Positions 7,943-16,837 of a DNA stretch of 64,000 nucleotides are shown piece after piece. Position numbers and translations under genes: made by a program. Origin of the DNA: Hahellaceae bacterium (GTDB taxonomy: Bacteria > Pseudomonadota > Gammaproteobacteria > Pseudomonadales > Oleiphilaceae); contig JADJWY010000005.1 in assembly GCA_016716085.1 (NCBI GenBank), positions 496,001 through 560,000 of the forward strand. The letters run 5' to 3'. The notes below the pieces were generated by a model, which ran no database searches, was not told where the DNA came from, and saw only the letters and a list, made by a program, of their open reading frames with translations. Every line of letters starts with the position of its first letter. Positions within the stretch are counted from its first letter, which is position 1.

Positions 7943-9457
7943 TTAAGGCGCGAACAGTGCCTCAAGGCGATCCAGATCCAGGTGTTCAGCGACCGCATCG
8001 GCCAGGCGATCGAGGGCGGCCTCCTGTCGATCACGATTGGAAAGGCAGGGCGCCAGCGTCTGGCCTGCCCAGCGCCCCAAAGCCGTAATCACCTCCGGCG
8101 ATTCAAACAGGCCATGCCAGTAGGTTCCTGCGATCTGATTATCGTCGCTGACCGCGCCATCAGGCTCGCCTGACTGAGTATGAAACATCGGTCGAAGAGA
8201 CTGCAGATGCTGCGTCCGACCCGCATGAATTTCGTAGCCCTGAGCCTCGACCTCATGCTGCAACAAGCATTTTCCCTGTACATTCCGCAGGATTTTCTCC
8301 CCTGTCATGGTGGTTTCTATCGGCAGGTAACCCAGGCCAGACGAACGTCCCGGAGTCAATTCCTGCCCCGAAAAAGGTTCCACCCCAGTGGGATCGAGAA
8401 TTCGTTGACCGAGCATCTGATATCCGCCACAGATCCCCAACACCTTACCACCGTAGCGCAGATGTCGCTGGATCTGCGACGCCCACCCCTGCTCACGTAA
8501 AAACGCCAGGTCCATCCTGACGTTCTTGCTTCCTGGCAGAATGATCACATCCGCAGGTGGCAGGGGGTTCGGAGCCATCACAAAGTGCAAATCAATCGAC
8601 TCATGTTGGCGCAAGGGGTCAAAGTCATCATGGTTACTCATGCGGGGAAACACCGGAACAACCACCCTCAGCAAGGCCTCAGAGGCTTTTTCGTTCTGCT
8701 TATGATTAATGGCGTCTTCGGCGGCCAGATCCAGGCCATGCAGATACGGCAGAACGCCCAGGACGGGTCGCCCGGTCCGTTGCTCAAGCCAGGTCAGTCC
8801 GCTCGTCAATAAAGACAGGTCACCCCGGAATTTATTGATGATAAAGCCGACGACCCGGGCCTGCTCACTGTCAGCCAACAAACTCAGGGTGCCGACCAGC
8901 TGGGCAAAAACGCCACCCCGGTCAATATCTGCCACGAGTATCACCGGCACATCGGCTGACTCAGCAAAGCCCATGTTGGCGATATCGCCCTCCCGCAGAT
9001 TGATTTCGGCGGGACTTCCTGCACCTTCGATCACGACCCGCTCGTAATCCTGAGTCAGTCGGGCATAGGCCTGGAAAACCGCTTCCGCGGCTTTGGGTTT
9101 GTAGCGCTGGTAATCTGCTGCTTCCAGTTGCTGCAATGCTTTACCCAAAATGATGACCTGGGCGCCGGTATCACTGGCAGGTTTCAACAACACCGGATTC
9201 ATCCAGATGCTGGGCGGAATGCGCGCAGCCTGGGCCTGCAATGCCTGTGCACGCCCAATCTCCCCGCCGTCAGGTGTCACCGCACTGTTGAGCGCCATGT
9301 TCTGCGGCTTGAAAGGGGCAATCCTTAGCCCGCGTCGGGCAAAAAGGCGGCACAGGGCAGCGACCAGTGTCGTTTTGCCGGCATCAGAACTGGTGCCCTG
9401 AATCATCACGCCACGGTTCGCGGGAAAGTCCTTCCAGGGACGGGGCGGCTGGATCAT
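7943..9457 (-). CDS. cobQ: Cobyric acid synthase
   Basis: Amidates four side chains of adenosylcobyrinate a,c-diamide using glutamine and ATP. The start is the ATG at 9457 (MIQPPRPWKDFP), overlapping the cobC stop as ATGA; an open extension upstream is shadow of cobC. The 504-residue protein has the dethiobiotin-synthetase-like ATPase domain (MIQGTSSDAGKTTLVAAL, then FKPQNMALNS, IEGAGSPAEINL, ADIDRGGVFAQL) and a C-terminal class I glutamine amidotransferase with nucleophile Cys in GICGGYQMLG and catalytic His in YWHGLFE. Intact and full length. Its presence means the organism can at least start from cobyrinate diamide; earlier corrin-ring genes are not in the window. Confidence 0.95.
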   Translation of the reverse strand: MIQPPRPWKDFPANRGVMIQGTSSDAGKTTLVAALCRLFARRGLRIAPFKPQNMALNSAVTPDGGEIGRAQALQAQAARIPPSIWMNPVLLKPASDTGAQVIILGKALQQLEAADYQRYKPKAAEAVFQAYARLTQDYERVVIEGAGSPAEINLREGDIANMGFAESADVPVILVADIDRGGVFAQLVGTLSLLADSEQARVVGFIINKFRGDLSLLTSGLTWLEQRTGRPVLGVLPYLHGLDLAAEDAINHKQNEKASEALLRVVVPVFPRMSNHDDFDPLRQHESIDLHFVMAPNPLPPADVIILPGSKNVRMDLAFLREQGWASQIQRHLRYGGKVLGICGGYQMLGQRILDPTGVEPFSGQELTPGRSSGLGYLPIETTMTGEKILRNVQGKCLLQHEVEAQGYEIHAGRTQHLQSLRPMFHTQSGEPDGAVSDDNQIAGTYWHGLFESPEVITALGRWAGQTLAPCLSNRDRQEAALDRLADAVAEHLDLDRLEALFAP

Positions 9458-10086
9458 GCTGTTTTCTCCGCTGGCAGGCCGATAAAACGCACACTCACAT
9501 GCTCCGCCTGGATGCTTAATCGTGTCAGACTCGCATAGCCAATATGGAGGGATTGATGCCAGGCCGACTGCGCGAATTCGGCTTTCAGAATGTGCGCCAG
9601 CAGCGCACGAATGACGCCTGCATGCGCGACCCACAGTTGATACCCCTGCTCACCGGCACTTCGCTGTTGGAAGGCTGAAATAACCCGCCGCTGGAATTCG
9701 TTTAACGACTCCCCGCCAGGCGGCGTGTGTTTTTCCGGCGACATCCAGAAGCGCTGAACCTCCTGCCAGAACGGGGCATCCGGGGAAAAGGGCACACCGT
9801 CCCAACGACCGAAATTCATTTCTGCCAATCCCGGTTCAACCGATAGCGGAATGGAAACCCGGTCAGCCAGTTCGCGGGCGAAAATCAGACAGCGCTGCCG
9901 GGGTGAGCTCACAATCCGGCCATAGGCCTCGCACCCGGGCAAGGACCGCATCTGGTTGAAGCCTAACGCACTGAGTGGCACATCCGTCTGGCCATAGAGC
10001 GCGGGGGGACCTTCCACCGCACCATGGCGTAGTAAATCAATTGTCAGTGAACCGGCAGATTGATCATCTTGTGAACGGTTTAACAT
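9454..10086 (-). CDS. cobC: Alpha-ribazole phosphatase / histidine phosphatase family protein
   Basis: Predicted to dephosphorylate alpha-ribazole 5'-phosphate (or adenosylcobalamin 5'-phosphate) in the late nucleotide-loop step. It is a histidine phosphatase with the phospho-acceptor motif LLRHGAVEG, an SSPRQRC arm, acidic EMNFGRWDGV, and the second His in VAHAGVIRALL. Length 210 residues. The four-base overlap with cobQ and the cobO-cobQ-cobC order support a cobalamin role, since phosphoglycerate-mutase-like relatives cannot be told apart by motif alone. The start is the ATG at 10086; the divergent beta-helix gene begins 84 bases away and the two probably share a promoter region. Confidence 0.85.
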   Translation of the reverse strand: MLNRSQDDQSAGSLTIDLLRHGAVEGPPALYGQTDVPLSALGFNQMRSLPGCEAYGRIVSSPRQRCLIFARELADRVSIPLSVEPGLAEMNFGRWDGVPFSPDAPFWQEVQRFWMSPEKHTPPGGESLNEFQRRVISAFQQRSAGEQGYQLWVAHAGVIRALLAHILKAEFAQSAWHQSLHIGYASLTRLSIQAEHVSVRFIGLPAEKTA

Positions 10087-10169
10087 TCAGTCTCAACTCA
10101 TTCATTTATCGTTAAAAACCCACCTATTCTAACAACGGATGTTGTCCCTGGAGAAGGAATTGCCGCCTC

Positions 10170-12311
10170 ATGCTACGTGCCCCTCTTACTGCTTTCGCCC
10201 GCGCTCTGCTTTTCGCGGTTTCTCTGCTGGTAAGCAGCCCATCTGTTCAGGCTGCCGGCTACGTCACGATAAGTCTGCCACAAGGTCAAAAGGTGCTTAC
10301 CGGTGAGCGCATTCCGCTGTGGGTAGAAGCCCTTGATAGCCGGGGGGTTCACCATGTCTCACTCTATGTCGATGGTAAGTGGGTCGCGGAAGACCGGGTT
10401 CCACCCTACGAATTTGAGCTTCCCCCTCAAAAGTCAGGCGCTCATAACTTACGTATATCGTCCCTGAATGGCGATGGCCGCTGGCGCCACGCGACCGAAA
10501 CGCTGACCGTCGCGACATCGCGGGCCTTAGATGCCCGCATTCAGTATCCTGGCGAGGGCTCGGTTTCCTCTGCCAGCGAGCCACTCACCGTTGAGGGATT
10601 TGTCCGATCCTCACAGCCCCTCTCACACGTATCCCTCTACGTAGACAATCAGTGGAAGGCCCAACTCAACCGGGCACCTTATCAGTTCAGGCTCGACAGC
10701 CTGCCTGCCGGGCAACACCGTCTCAGTCTCAGAGCCAAAAATCAGCAGGGCCAATGGGCGCGGCATGACATCACGATCGCGCGCGAGGCCACACCCGAGG
10801 TTTTGCGCACTTTCGATAACAACCCGGCGGCTGGCCCCCTCTATGACTGGTCCAGAGCGGGCTACCGCCATGGCAGTTACTGGGAAAACAAAAGTCAGCC
10901 CCGTTATGATGCCACCCAGTGGGGTGCCCGCCCAAATGATGGTAAGGATGACCTGGCCGCTTTGCAGAAAGCGATCAATGCCGTCGGAGACCGAGGCGGC
11001 GGCATCCTGGAGCTGGGTATTGGAACCTATGACTTTAATACCTCTGCACTTGCCTGGAACAGTCTCAAGCTCAACCGCAGTGGGGTCGTGCTTCGCGGCA
11101 AAGGCTCAAATGCAAAAGGAACCGTCTTTCGTTTGCATCGACGAAAGCCTGGCACCAGCTATGATAATTATCTGATTGATGCCGGGCAGAGTCCGGTGTT
11201 GAAATATACTCAGCCACTCAGTACGAACCTTAAGCGCGGCGCAACCCTGATTCCGTTAAAAAGCCCCCAGACGATGCGTGTGGGTGACTGGGTAATCCTT
11301 CAGCTCAGTAATCCGGTCGTCAATGGTCAAACCACGGATACATTGAGCAAGGCGCTGATCGCCCCACTGACCCCCGAACCAGAATGGATCAATTTCAAAC
11401 GCGAGGGCTACATTGCGCATTACAGCGAGGTTACGGCGGTCTATAGCAATGCCATCCGACTGGCAGACCCGCTTCCGCGGGAGGTTCCCACAACCTTTAA
11501 ACCTCAGCTCAGCGTTGTCTCCGCTCCGATCCGTGAAATTGGCGTTGAGCACATTTTTTTCACGTCGAACTATCCCGCCGATAAGTACCAACACCACCTC
11601 AGCTGGGAACACGATTACGGTTGGCGTGCTCTCCGTTTTTGGGGCGTACGCGATAGTTGGATTCACGATATCGGCCTGGAACGCTATAACGGCCTGATCA
11701 TGGTCAAAGAGGCCTATAACGTGACGGTCAAAGATATTGTCAGCAGCACACCCGGTCACCTGGGGGTGAGTTTTATCGGCACCCAGCACAGCCTTGCCGA
11801 TGGACTTCATCTGTTTGAACCCGTGATTCATGCGGCGTCCGCCAGTAGTCGCTCAAGCTGCAATGTCATCCGCAATGTCATCAATTATTCCGACGCCCTT
11901 TCGGGTATGGACGCTCACGGTGCAGGCCCCTCCTCAAATAACCTGTTCGAGAATATTTATGGACTAACACTCGCACCGGGTGGCAACGTGACTAACATGC
12001 CGCACACGGGGCAGGAAAATACCTGGTGGAATATCGAGAACGGCCCCTATCACGACATTGAGGGTGAGTTTTTCACCTACGGCCTCTACGCCTACAGTAA
12101 TTACAAGGGGCCCTACCGTGAAGAAGACTTGTTCCGCCTGTTTCCCCGTGCGGTGTTTGTCGGTATTTTTGATGACGATCAGACGATTCGGCTAGCCGGT
12201 AGTGACCAAAATCGTCATAGCGCCTGGTTTCGTGCAGAGCACATTAACCGAGGACACGTGCAACCTCTCTCGCTGTACGCACATCAAAAGCAGCGGGCGA
12301 CACTGAGATAA
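10170..12311 (+). CDS. Secreted Ig-like / right-handed beta-helix protein (pectate-lyase-3-like)
   Basis: A 713-residue exported protein, probably polysaccharide-active or polysaccharide-binding. A signal peptide spans residues 1-29 (cleavage after VQAA). Two consecutive Ig-like repeats follow (about 30-115 and 120-210), each with the related strand HVSLYVDxxW. The remainder begins with YDATQWGARPNDGKDDLAALQ, the start of the pectate_lyase_3/GH28-like beta-helix superfamily, with GGGILELGIGTY and a long run of beta-helix-like turns. No catalytic set can be assigned with confidence, so lyase, hydrolase or epimerase activity remains open. It is flanked by cobC and a broken esterase and appears to stand alone. 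Reading frame intact. Confidence 0.78.
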   Translation: MLRAPLTAFARALLFAVSLLVSSPSVQAAGYVTISLPQGQKVLTGERIPLWVEALDSRGVHHVSLYVDGKWVAEDRVPPYEFELPPQKSGAHNLRISSLNGDGRWRHATETLTVATSRALDARIQYPGEGSVSSASEPLTVEGFVRSSQPLSHVSLYVDNQWKAQLNRAPYQFRLDSLPAGQHRLSLRAKNQQGQWARHDITIAREATPEVLRTFDNNPAAGPLYDWSRAGYRHGSYWENKSQPRYDATQWGARPNDGKDDLAALQKAINAVGDRGGGILELGIGTYDFNTSALAWNSLKLNRSGVVLRGKGSNAKGTVFRLHRRKPGTSYDNYLIDAGQSPVLKYTQPLSTNLKRGATLIPLKSPQTMRVGDWVILQLSNPVVNGQTTDTLSKALIAPLTPEPEWINFKREGYIAHYSEVTAVYSNAIRLADPLPREVPTTFKPQLSVVSAPIREIGVEHIFFTSNYPADKYQHHLSWEHDYGWRALRFWGVRDSWIHDIGLERYNGLIMVKEAYNVTVKDIVSSTPGHLGVSFIGTQHSLADGLHLFEPVIHAASASSRSSCNVIRNVINYSDALSGMDAHGAGPSSNNLFENIYGLTLAPGGNVTNMPHTGQENTWWNIENGPYHDIEGEFFTYGLYAYSNYKGPYREEDLFRLFPRAVFVGIFDDDQTIRLAGSDQNRHSAWFRAEHINRGHVQPLSLYAHQKQRATLR

Positions 12312-12349
12312 AGGATTTTGCAGAACGTTTTCGATCTGACCTGGATTCG

Positions 12350-13212
12350 TTAGATCCTCAAAAAGGCCAACACGGCAGACAGCACGGGATAGTTGTCACT
12401 GATCGGCCGTGCCAGTGCCCCGACAATCAATCCATGGTCAATATGGTCTAAGTGGCGGGCGTCTACGGGCACGCCGGCCTCTTTCAATCGTTCTCGCAGA
12501 TTGACCAGATTGTGGGTGCCAACCACATCATCTTCGGTACCGTGCAACAACAAGGCCGGGGGATCATCCCGGGTGACAAAATTTATTGGCTGTGAATCCG
12601 AAAAGTGGGATTCGGGGCCGAATAAGACCGGCTGATAAGCCTCCTTGAATGGAAGAAAATCATAGGGTCCGGCAAGACCGATCCAGCCCTTCAGGTGACT
12701 GCGCGTTGATGGATCAAGGTAACGATCATCCAGTGCCAGCATTGCCGCGAGATGCGCGCCCGCGGAGTGCCCCATCAAAACCAGTGAAAACGTGTCACCA
12801 CCCCGCCCCACTGAGTCAGATGCGAGTTGATTGACCGCTTTCGCAACGTCACCGATGATTTCGGTAAATCTGACCTCGGGATAGAGTCGATAGTTCAGAA
12901 TTGCGACGCGATACCCTCTGCGGTCAGGGCATCCGCGACAAAACGATAGTCCTCTTTAGGGAAGGTCTGGCACGCCCCCCAGCATCCACCCGGAATGAAA
13001 ATGACCAGCGTTTTCGGGCTAGTCGCAGGACGCTCCGGCTCATAAAGATCAAGCCGTTGGCGAGGGTCAGGCCCATAAGCAACATCAGCGTTTAACACGT
13101 AGTTTCCCGACAATGCCAGGGTATTGGCAACGAATAACTTACTGCTGGCACATCCGCTGAGTATCGCTGCATAAAAAAGAACACTGCTGATGCGTCTGAT
13201 CCAATGTTTCAC
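12350..13212 (-). pseudogene. Alpha/beta-hydrolase lipoprotein (esterase), frameshifted
   Basis: The frame breaks near 12900. The N-terminal part (12895-13212) has a lipoprotein signal with lipobox ILSGC, then LDLYEP and VIFIPGGCWGACQ (oxyanion region). The C-terminal part (12350 up to about 12900) has the nucleophile elbow GHSAGAHLAA, an Asp in LLHGTEDDV and catalytic His in HIDHG. Adding one G where the minus strand reads GAGGGTATCG restores EGYRVAILNYRLYPEV, a classic carboxylesterase strand, so this is a one-base deletion in a G run. All triad motifs survive, so a sequencing error is at least as likely as real decay. If intact, it would be an outer-membrane or periplasmic esterase of about 287 residues. 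Confidence 0.82.
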
Positions 13213-13243
13213 GCTGACCTCTCAAAACCATTTGATGCGGCGG

Positions 13244-13615
13244 TTAGCTAAGCCCCCCCAAAACGGGACTCTTAGTCAGCGCCACGGCCACGATATAGGC
13301 AAAGAACCCCAAGGCGCCCATCAACGCGTAAAAACGTTGCAAGGGCGTCTTTCCTTTCAATGCCAGACGACCCAGCCAGATATAGCCAAACAGCGCCGTG
13401 ATTTTAGCCCCAATCCAGACCTGCCACCCCAGTATGGACACCATGCCCAGGGCGCTCGCCAATAAACAGCTATCGATGACGTGCGGCACGATGCGCACCC
13501 ATCGTGCCTGTAAACGCGCACTTTCAGTCCATCGCCAGTATACCCGCAGGCTAAACAGCACAAGGGTCAGACTCACGCAGGTCAGGTGCACGTGCTTCAA
13601 GAGTAAATAGACCAA
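13244..13615 (-). CDS. SirB2 family membrane protein
   Basis: A 123-residue integral membrane protein with four predicted helices, beginning YLLLKHVHLTCVSLTLVLFSLRVYWRW and including RWVRIVPHVIDSCLLASALGM. The KHVH, R-WRW and PHxID positions are typical of SirB/SirB2 proteins, whose biochemical role is unknown despite the old name (invasion gene expression regulator). It is upstream of the broken esterase on the same strand, separated by 31 bases. Start at ATG 13615. Confidence 0.83.
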   Translation of the reverse strand: MVYLLLKHVHLTCVSLTLVLFSLRVYWRWTESARLQARWVRIVPHVIDSCLLASALGMVSILGWQVWIGAKITALFGYIWLGRLALKGKTPLQRFYALMGALGFFAYIVAVALTKSPVLGGLS

Positions 13616-13687
13616 AGCGAGACTCCTGTCTGCCTATGAGGTTTGTTATAGTAGCGAGCCTTGTCCCTTCATGCAGCCTCTTTTCCT

Positions 13688-14716
13688 ATGCCTCCGCCGT
13701 GGACTCTCTGGTTCAGTACCCTCAGTTTGATGCTACTGTTCACCTTATTCCCGACAAGCCTCCGAGCCGCGGAGATCGACAGCTTTTCGGATCGGGACCA
13801 AACGCGCCCGGATACTGCCGAGCGGATCAATGTCCTGATCAATCGCCGACTCGAAGAGGGCGTTCGCAAAGCCAACCTGCTTGAACAGGCCAATGCCTTT
13901 GATCAGGTGCCCAACGCCATCTGTAACGAAGAAACGCTTTACACTGAATTACGGAAAGCCATCTTTCAATCCTTAACCGCCTCCTGGGGACTGAAAGGCT
14001 ACAGCCTGGATCAGCAAATGCGCGAGGCGCTGACCGATTACAGCCTTCATCGTGAGGTGGAGGACTCCATCTATCGCGATTTCGGCTACCTGGATGCACC
14101 TTCAATGAGGCTTAAGGGCCTGAGTGACATGGTCTGGGTAAACGGCCACTTTATTGGCCTGGACAAACTGGGACACTTTTTCGCTGAAGGTTGGAGCTAC
14201 TTTGAAATGACCCAGGCGCCCGAACATTCCCTCAATGATGCCATACGTTGGGGGCACGAGCAGGAAGAAGGCAAATTCGGACTCGTCACTACCGGAGTAT
14301 TTTCCTATGCAGACCTGGCCGCTAATTTTAATGGCTGGCGATTTTGGAACCAGATTCGCAGAGCCCATAACGACCCACTGCGCGGTTTTTGGGGCAACCT
14401 CTTCGCAGGGGCGCAGATCAGCTGCTCATTCCAGGTGATGGCCTCGATCAAACAACGACAGTGGGTCTACGCCTGGGAGTTGAAGCAGGATTTTGATATT
14501 CGGGACTATGTGGATGGTGCCTGGGATGAAGGCCAGAACTGCAGCCGCTACGCGAATACGGCCCTGGCTGACAGTGTCCAGCGGCAACTGTCAGCCCTCC
14601 AACGCGGCCTTCAATGTCCCTTGAAGCCCGGGCAATGTCAGGAAGTGGGTGCGCGTTATGGCCCGTGGCGCAGTGACTTACTGCACCCCCGATGCCTGGA
14701 TACGCATTCGGATTAG
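13688..14716 (+). CDS. Exported protein of unknown function
   Basis: About 342 residues with an N-terminal hydrophobic signal (LWFSTLSLMLLFTLFPTSLRA) and no known domain I can name. The middle contains WVNGHFIGLDKLGHFFAEGWSYFEM and ANFNGWRFWNQI, conserved-looking and rich in aromatics and His. Two Cys near the C terminus (CPLKPGQC) could form a disulfide. The frame is open to a TTG at 13661, but a -10-like TATAGT at 13647-13652 would start transcription close to it, so the ATG at 13688 is preferred. No strong ribosome site is visible for either, so the start is uncertain. Its 3' end overlaps the convergent gene by four bases. Confidence 0.7.
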   Translation: MPPPWTLWFSTLSLMLLFTLFPTSLRAAEIDSFSDRDQTRPDTAERINVLINRRLEEGVRKANLLEQANAFDQVPNAICNEETLYTELRKAIFQSLTASWGLKGYSLDQQMREALTDYSLHREVEDSIYRDFGYLDAPSMRLKGLSDMVWVNGHFIGLDKLGHFFAEGWSYFEMTQAPEHSLNDAIRWGHEQEEGKFGLVTTGVFSYADLAANFNGWRFWNQIRRAHNDPLRGFWGNLFAGAQISCSFQVMASIKQRQWVYAWELKQDFDIRDYVDGAWDEGQNCSRYANTALADSVQRQLSALQRGLQCPLKPGQCQEVGARYGPWRSDLLHPRCLDTHSD

Positions 14717-15426
14717 CGCCGACGCGCCTGTTTACCCATCCCTTTTGAACGTTCGTCGAGGCGGCTCAATATCGCTCGCATTTCCGCCGCTTCCTCATCA
14801 CGCTTCTGACGCTGCTGAGATTCCATTTCCGCTTTTTGCTCGGCCAGTGCCTCTCGAATACGGCGCTCCTTGGCGGCCGAACTGACCCGGCCGGTAGGCA
14901 GTGCCGGGGCCTTCACGGGAGTAGATGCCTCGGCTGCCGCAGCGGCTTTGGCTTTCGCCGCAGCGGATGAACGGCTTGACGATTTTTTCGCACTCTTAAG
15001 GCCACCACGACGTCGCAGCTCAATGCCAGCGATCAGCGCTTTCATTTCGTCGGCCTGCTGTTTCGAGCTGGAATGACGGAGCGGTTTCGCCACTGCAGCC
15101 GTGATGGACTCTAATTCTTTTCTGACAGAATCAAAGGCATCTGTGCGCGCCTTGACGCCTGTCGGAACCCCTTTGATCACCGTCGCACCCAGAGCCTCGG
15201 TCGCTTCGTTCAGCATTTCCCGCAATTCAGCCGGGTTCTCCGAGGCGCCCCACTCGCTCACATCAAAGGCATCGGCGCCTTTTTCCTGCAGCAACTCAAA
15301 AAACGGCCCCGCTCCACCTTGATCCAGCAAACTCACCAGATGTGCCCAATGGTCATCCAGTAAGCGGCGGGTACTTCCGGTAAAGACTTTACCTGTCGAT
15401 TTTTCAGTTGCTGTAAAAACGATCAC
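14713..15426 (-). CDS. GIY-YIG-like N-terminal domain protein with charged Ala/Lys-rich tail
   Basis: A 237-residue cytoplasmic protein. The first 70 residues (IVFTATEKSTGKVFTGSTRR then WAHLVSLL and AFDVSEWG) follow the layout of GIY-YIG domains: two strands ending in VFT and FTG in place of GIY and YIG, then the conserved Arg position. The tyrosines needed for nuclease activity are absent, so it is probably inactive as a nuclease. The rest is helical, basic and Ala-rich (residues 150-185 low complexity), ending in a Glu/Lys/Arg coiled-coil-like stretch and KQARRR, which could bind nucleic acid. Domain assignment is inference; function unknown. Confidence 0.62.
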   Translation of the reverse strand: MIVFTATEKSTGKVFTGSTRRLLDDHWAHLVSLLDQGGAGPFFELLQEKGADAFDVSEWGASENPAELREMLNEATEALGATVIKGVPTGVKARTDAFDSVRKELESITAAVAKPLRHSSSKQQADEMKALIAGIELRRRGGLKSAKKSSSRSSAAAKAKAAAAAEASTPVKAPALPTGRVSSAAKERRIREALAEQKAEMESQQRQKRDEEAAEMRAILSRLDERSKGMGKQARRR

Positions 15427-15537
15427 GCTGTCACCTCGATTCGTTCAGCTAGCGGCAGCCAGTTTACCTGGCCGACGGTGGAAAGGGCCGCCTATTTTAA
15501 AGATAAAAATCTTAAATGGCAGACCTGACAAATGCCT

Positions 15538-16059
15538 TCAAATGTGCTTACCCCCTTTCAAGGCCAGCGGAAGCCCTGCAGAAATCAGCGTCACCTGCTC
15601 GCAAACAAGGGCCAGTGCCTGATTCATCCAACCCGCATGATCAACGAACTGGCGCGTGATTTCACCCAATGGAACCACCCCCATCCCCACTTCATTACTC
15701 ACCAGAATTAAAGTAGCAGGGCAGGCTTTGACCGCTTCGCAAATTTTTGTAATTTTCGGCATCAGGGGTTCATCGGGAAAATGGTAAAGGTGGTTATTGA
15801 GCCAGACCGTCAGGCAATCTACGATGACGCACTGGCCAGGAGGTAAAGCAAGCACACATTCAGCCAAGTACAGAGGCGCCTCCCGAGTCACCCAGCTGGA
15901 CGGTCGATCCTGACGATGCCGTTCAATGCGGGCCTGCATCCCTTCATCAAACGATTCCGCCGTCACCACCACCGTCACAGGCAAAGATTCGGATGCGGCG
16001 ATTCGCTCTGCATAGCCCGATTTCCCGGAACGGGCTCCCCCAAGAATTAAATGAGCCAT
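15538..16059 (-). CDS. cobU: Bifunctional adenosylcobinamide kinase / guanylyltransferase
   Basis: Phosphorylates adenosylcobinamide and then transfers GMP to it, preparing the upper half of cobalamin for joining. 173 residues with P-loop LGGARSGKS at the N terminus, the guanylylation-site region ERHRQDRP (His), IVDCLTVWLNN and LVSNEVGMGVVP, the standard CobU motifs. Its start overlaps the end of cobS by 13 bases, and cobT-cobS-cobU run as one minus-strand operon. Intact. Confidence 0.94.
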   Translation of the reverse strand: MAHLILGGARSGKSGYAERIAASESLPVTVVVTAESFDEGMQARIERHRQDRPSSWVTREAPLYLAECVLALPPGQCVIVDCLTVWLNNHLYHFPDEPLMPKITKICEAVKACPATLILVSNEVGMGVVPLGEITRQFVDHAGWMNQALALVCEQVTLISAGLPLALKGGKHI

Positions 16060-16837
16060 AAGCCCCCCATCGCGACCCAGACCAGATAACCCACTACCTC
16101 ACTGAACTGTTGGGCCGCTCCCAGCATATCGCCCGTATAACCCCCCAGCACACGGCGATAAATAACGACCAAAATCTCATGCAGCACAAACAACGTAGCC
16201 AGGCAAGCCAAGGCTTCGGCAGGTGCGATCAGGAGCGAGGGCACGGCTGCAACCGCCACCGCGATAAACAGATCTTTCTTACGGGCCTGGGTCACCAGCG
16301 GTTTGCTTTTACTCAGAGCATCTTCCGTCAAATACGGTAAGCGCCCCATCAGTGAGGTGGACATCGCACGGGAGAGCGCCGCCATCAGTAAAAGGGCCAG
16401 AGGTGCGCGGTCACCCAACGCCATCAACGCTTGCCATTTAAGTAGCAGGACCAATAAGAGTCCGACTACGCCGTAGCTACCCACGCGGCTGTCTTTCATG
16501 ATCTCAAGCTTGCGCGCAACCGTCAGCCCACCACCAAGCCCATCACAGGTGTCGGCCAGGCCATCCTCATGAAATGCGCCAGTCAACAACACACCCGCAG
16601 CCATCGTCAGCAATACCGCCAGCGAAAGCCCCAGAAATGGCTCGACCAAGATGAAAACAGCGCCATCAGGGCGCCCAGCATCCAGCCCACCAAACTGAAA
16701 TAGCGACAGCAGCGATTCAACTCCTCTGGGCTGTAGCGCACCCAGGCAGGCATTGGAATCCGGCTGAAAAATCCCATTGCCAAAGCGAACCGATTGGCTT
16801 CGCGTTGCCAGAAATCACGGGAGGTAAGCAATGTCAA
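16047..16837 (-). pseudogene. cobS: Adenosylcobinamide-GDP ribazoletransferase, frameshifted
   Basis: Joins adenosylcobinamide-GDP with alpha-ribazole in the membrane. The reading frame is in two parts: 16607-16837 (MGFFSRIPMPAWVRYSPEELNRCCRYF, the CobS N terminus) and 16047-16649 (AAGVLLTGAFHEDGLADTCDG, the conserved acidic motif, plus several membrane helices). Adding one base near 16650-16670 joins them as GWMLGALMAVFILVEPFLG, giving a normal CobS of about 260 residues. The four-base overlap with cobT and 13-base overlap with cobU are kept, so the operon looks otherwise healthy and a sequencing error is likely. Confidence 0.87.

Noticed and set aside
15490..15520. AT-rich near-palindrome TTAAAGATAAAAATCTTAA as an operator
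   Set aside because: It lies between cobU and the GIY-YIG-like gene and may only be promoter AT-richness; no second copy seen.
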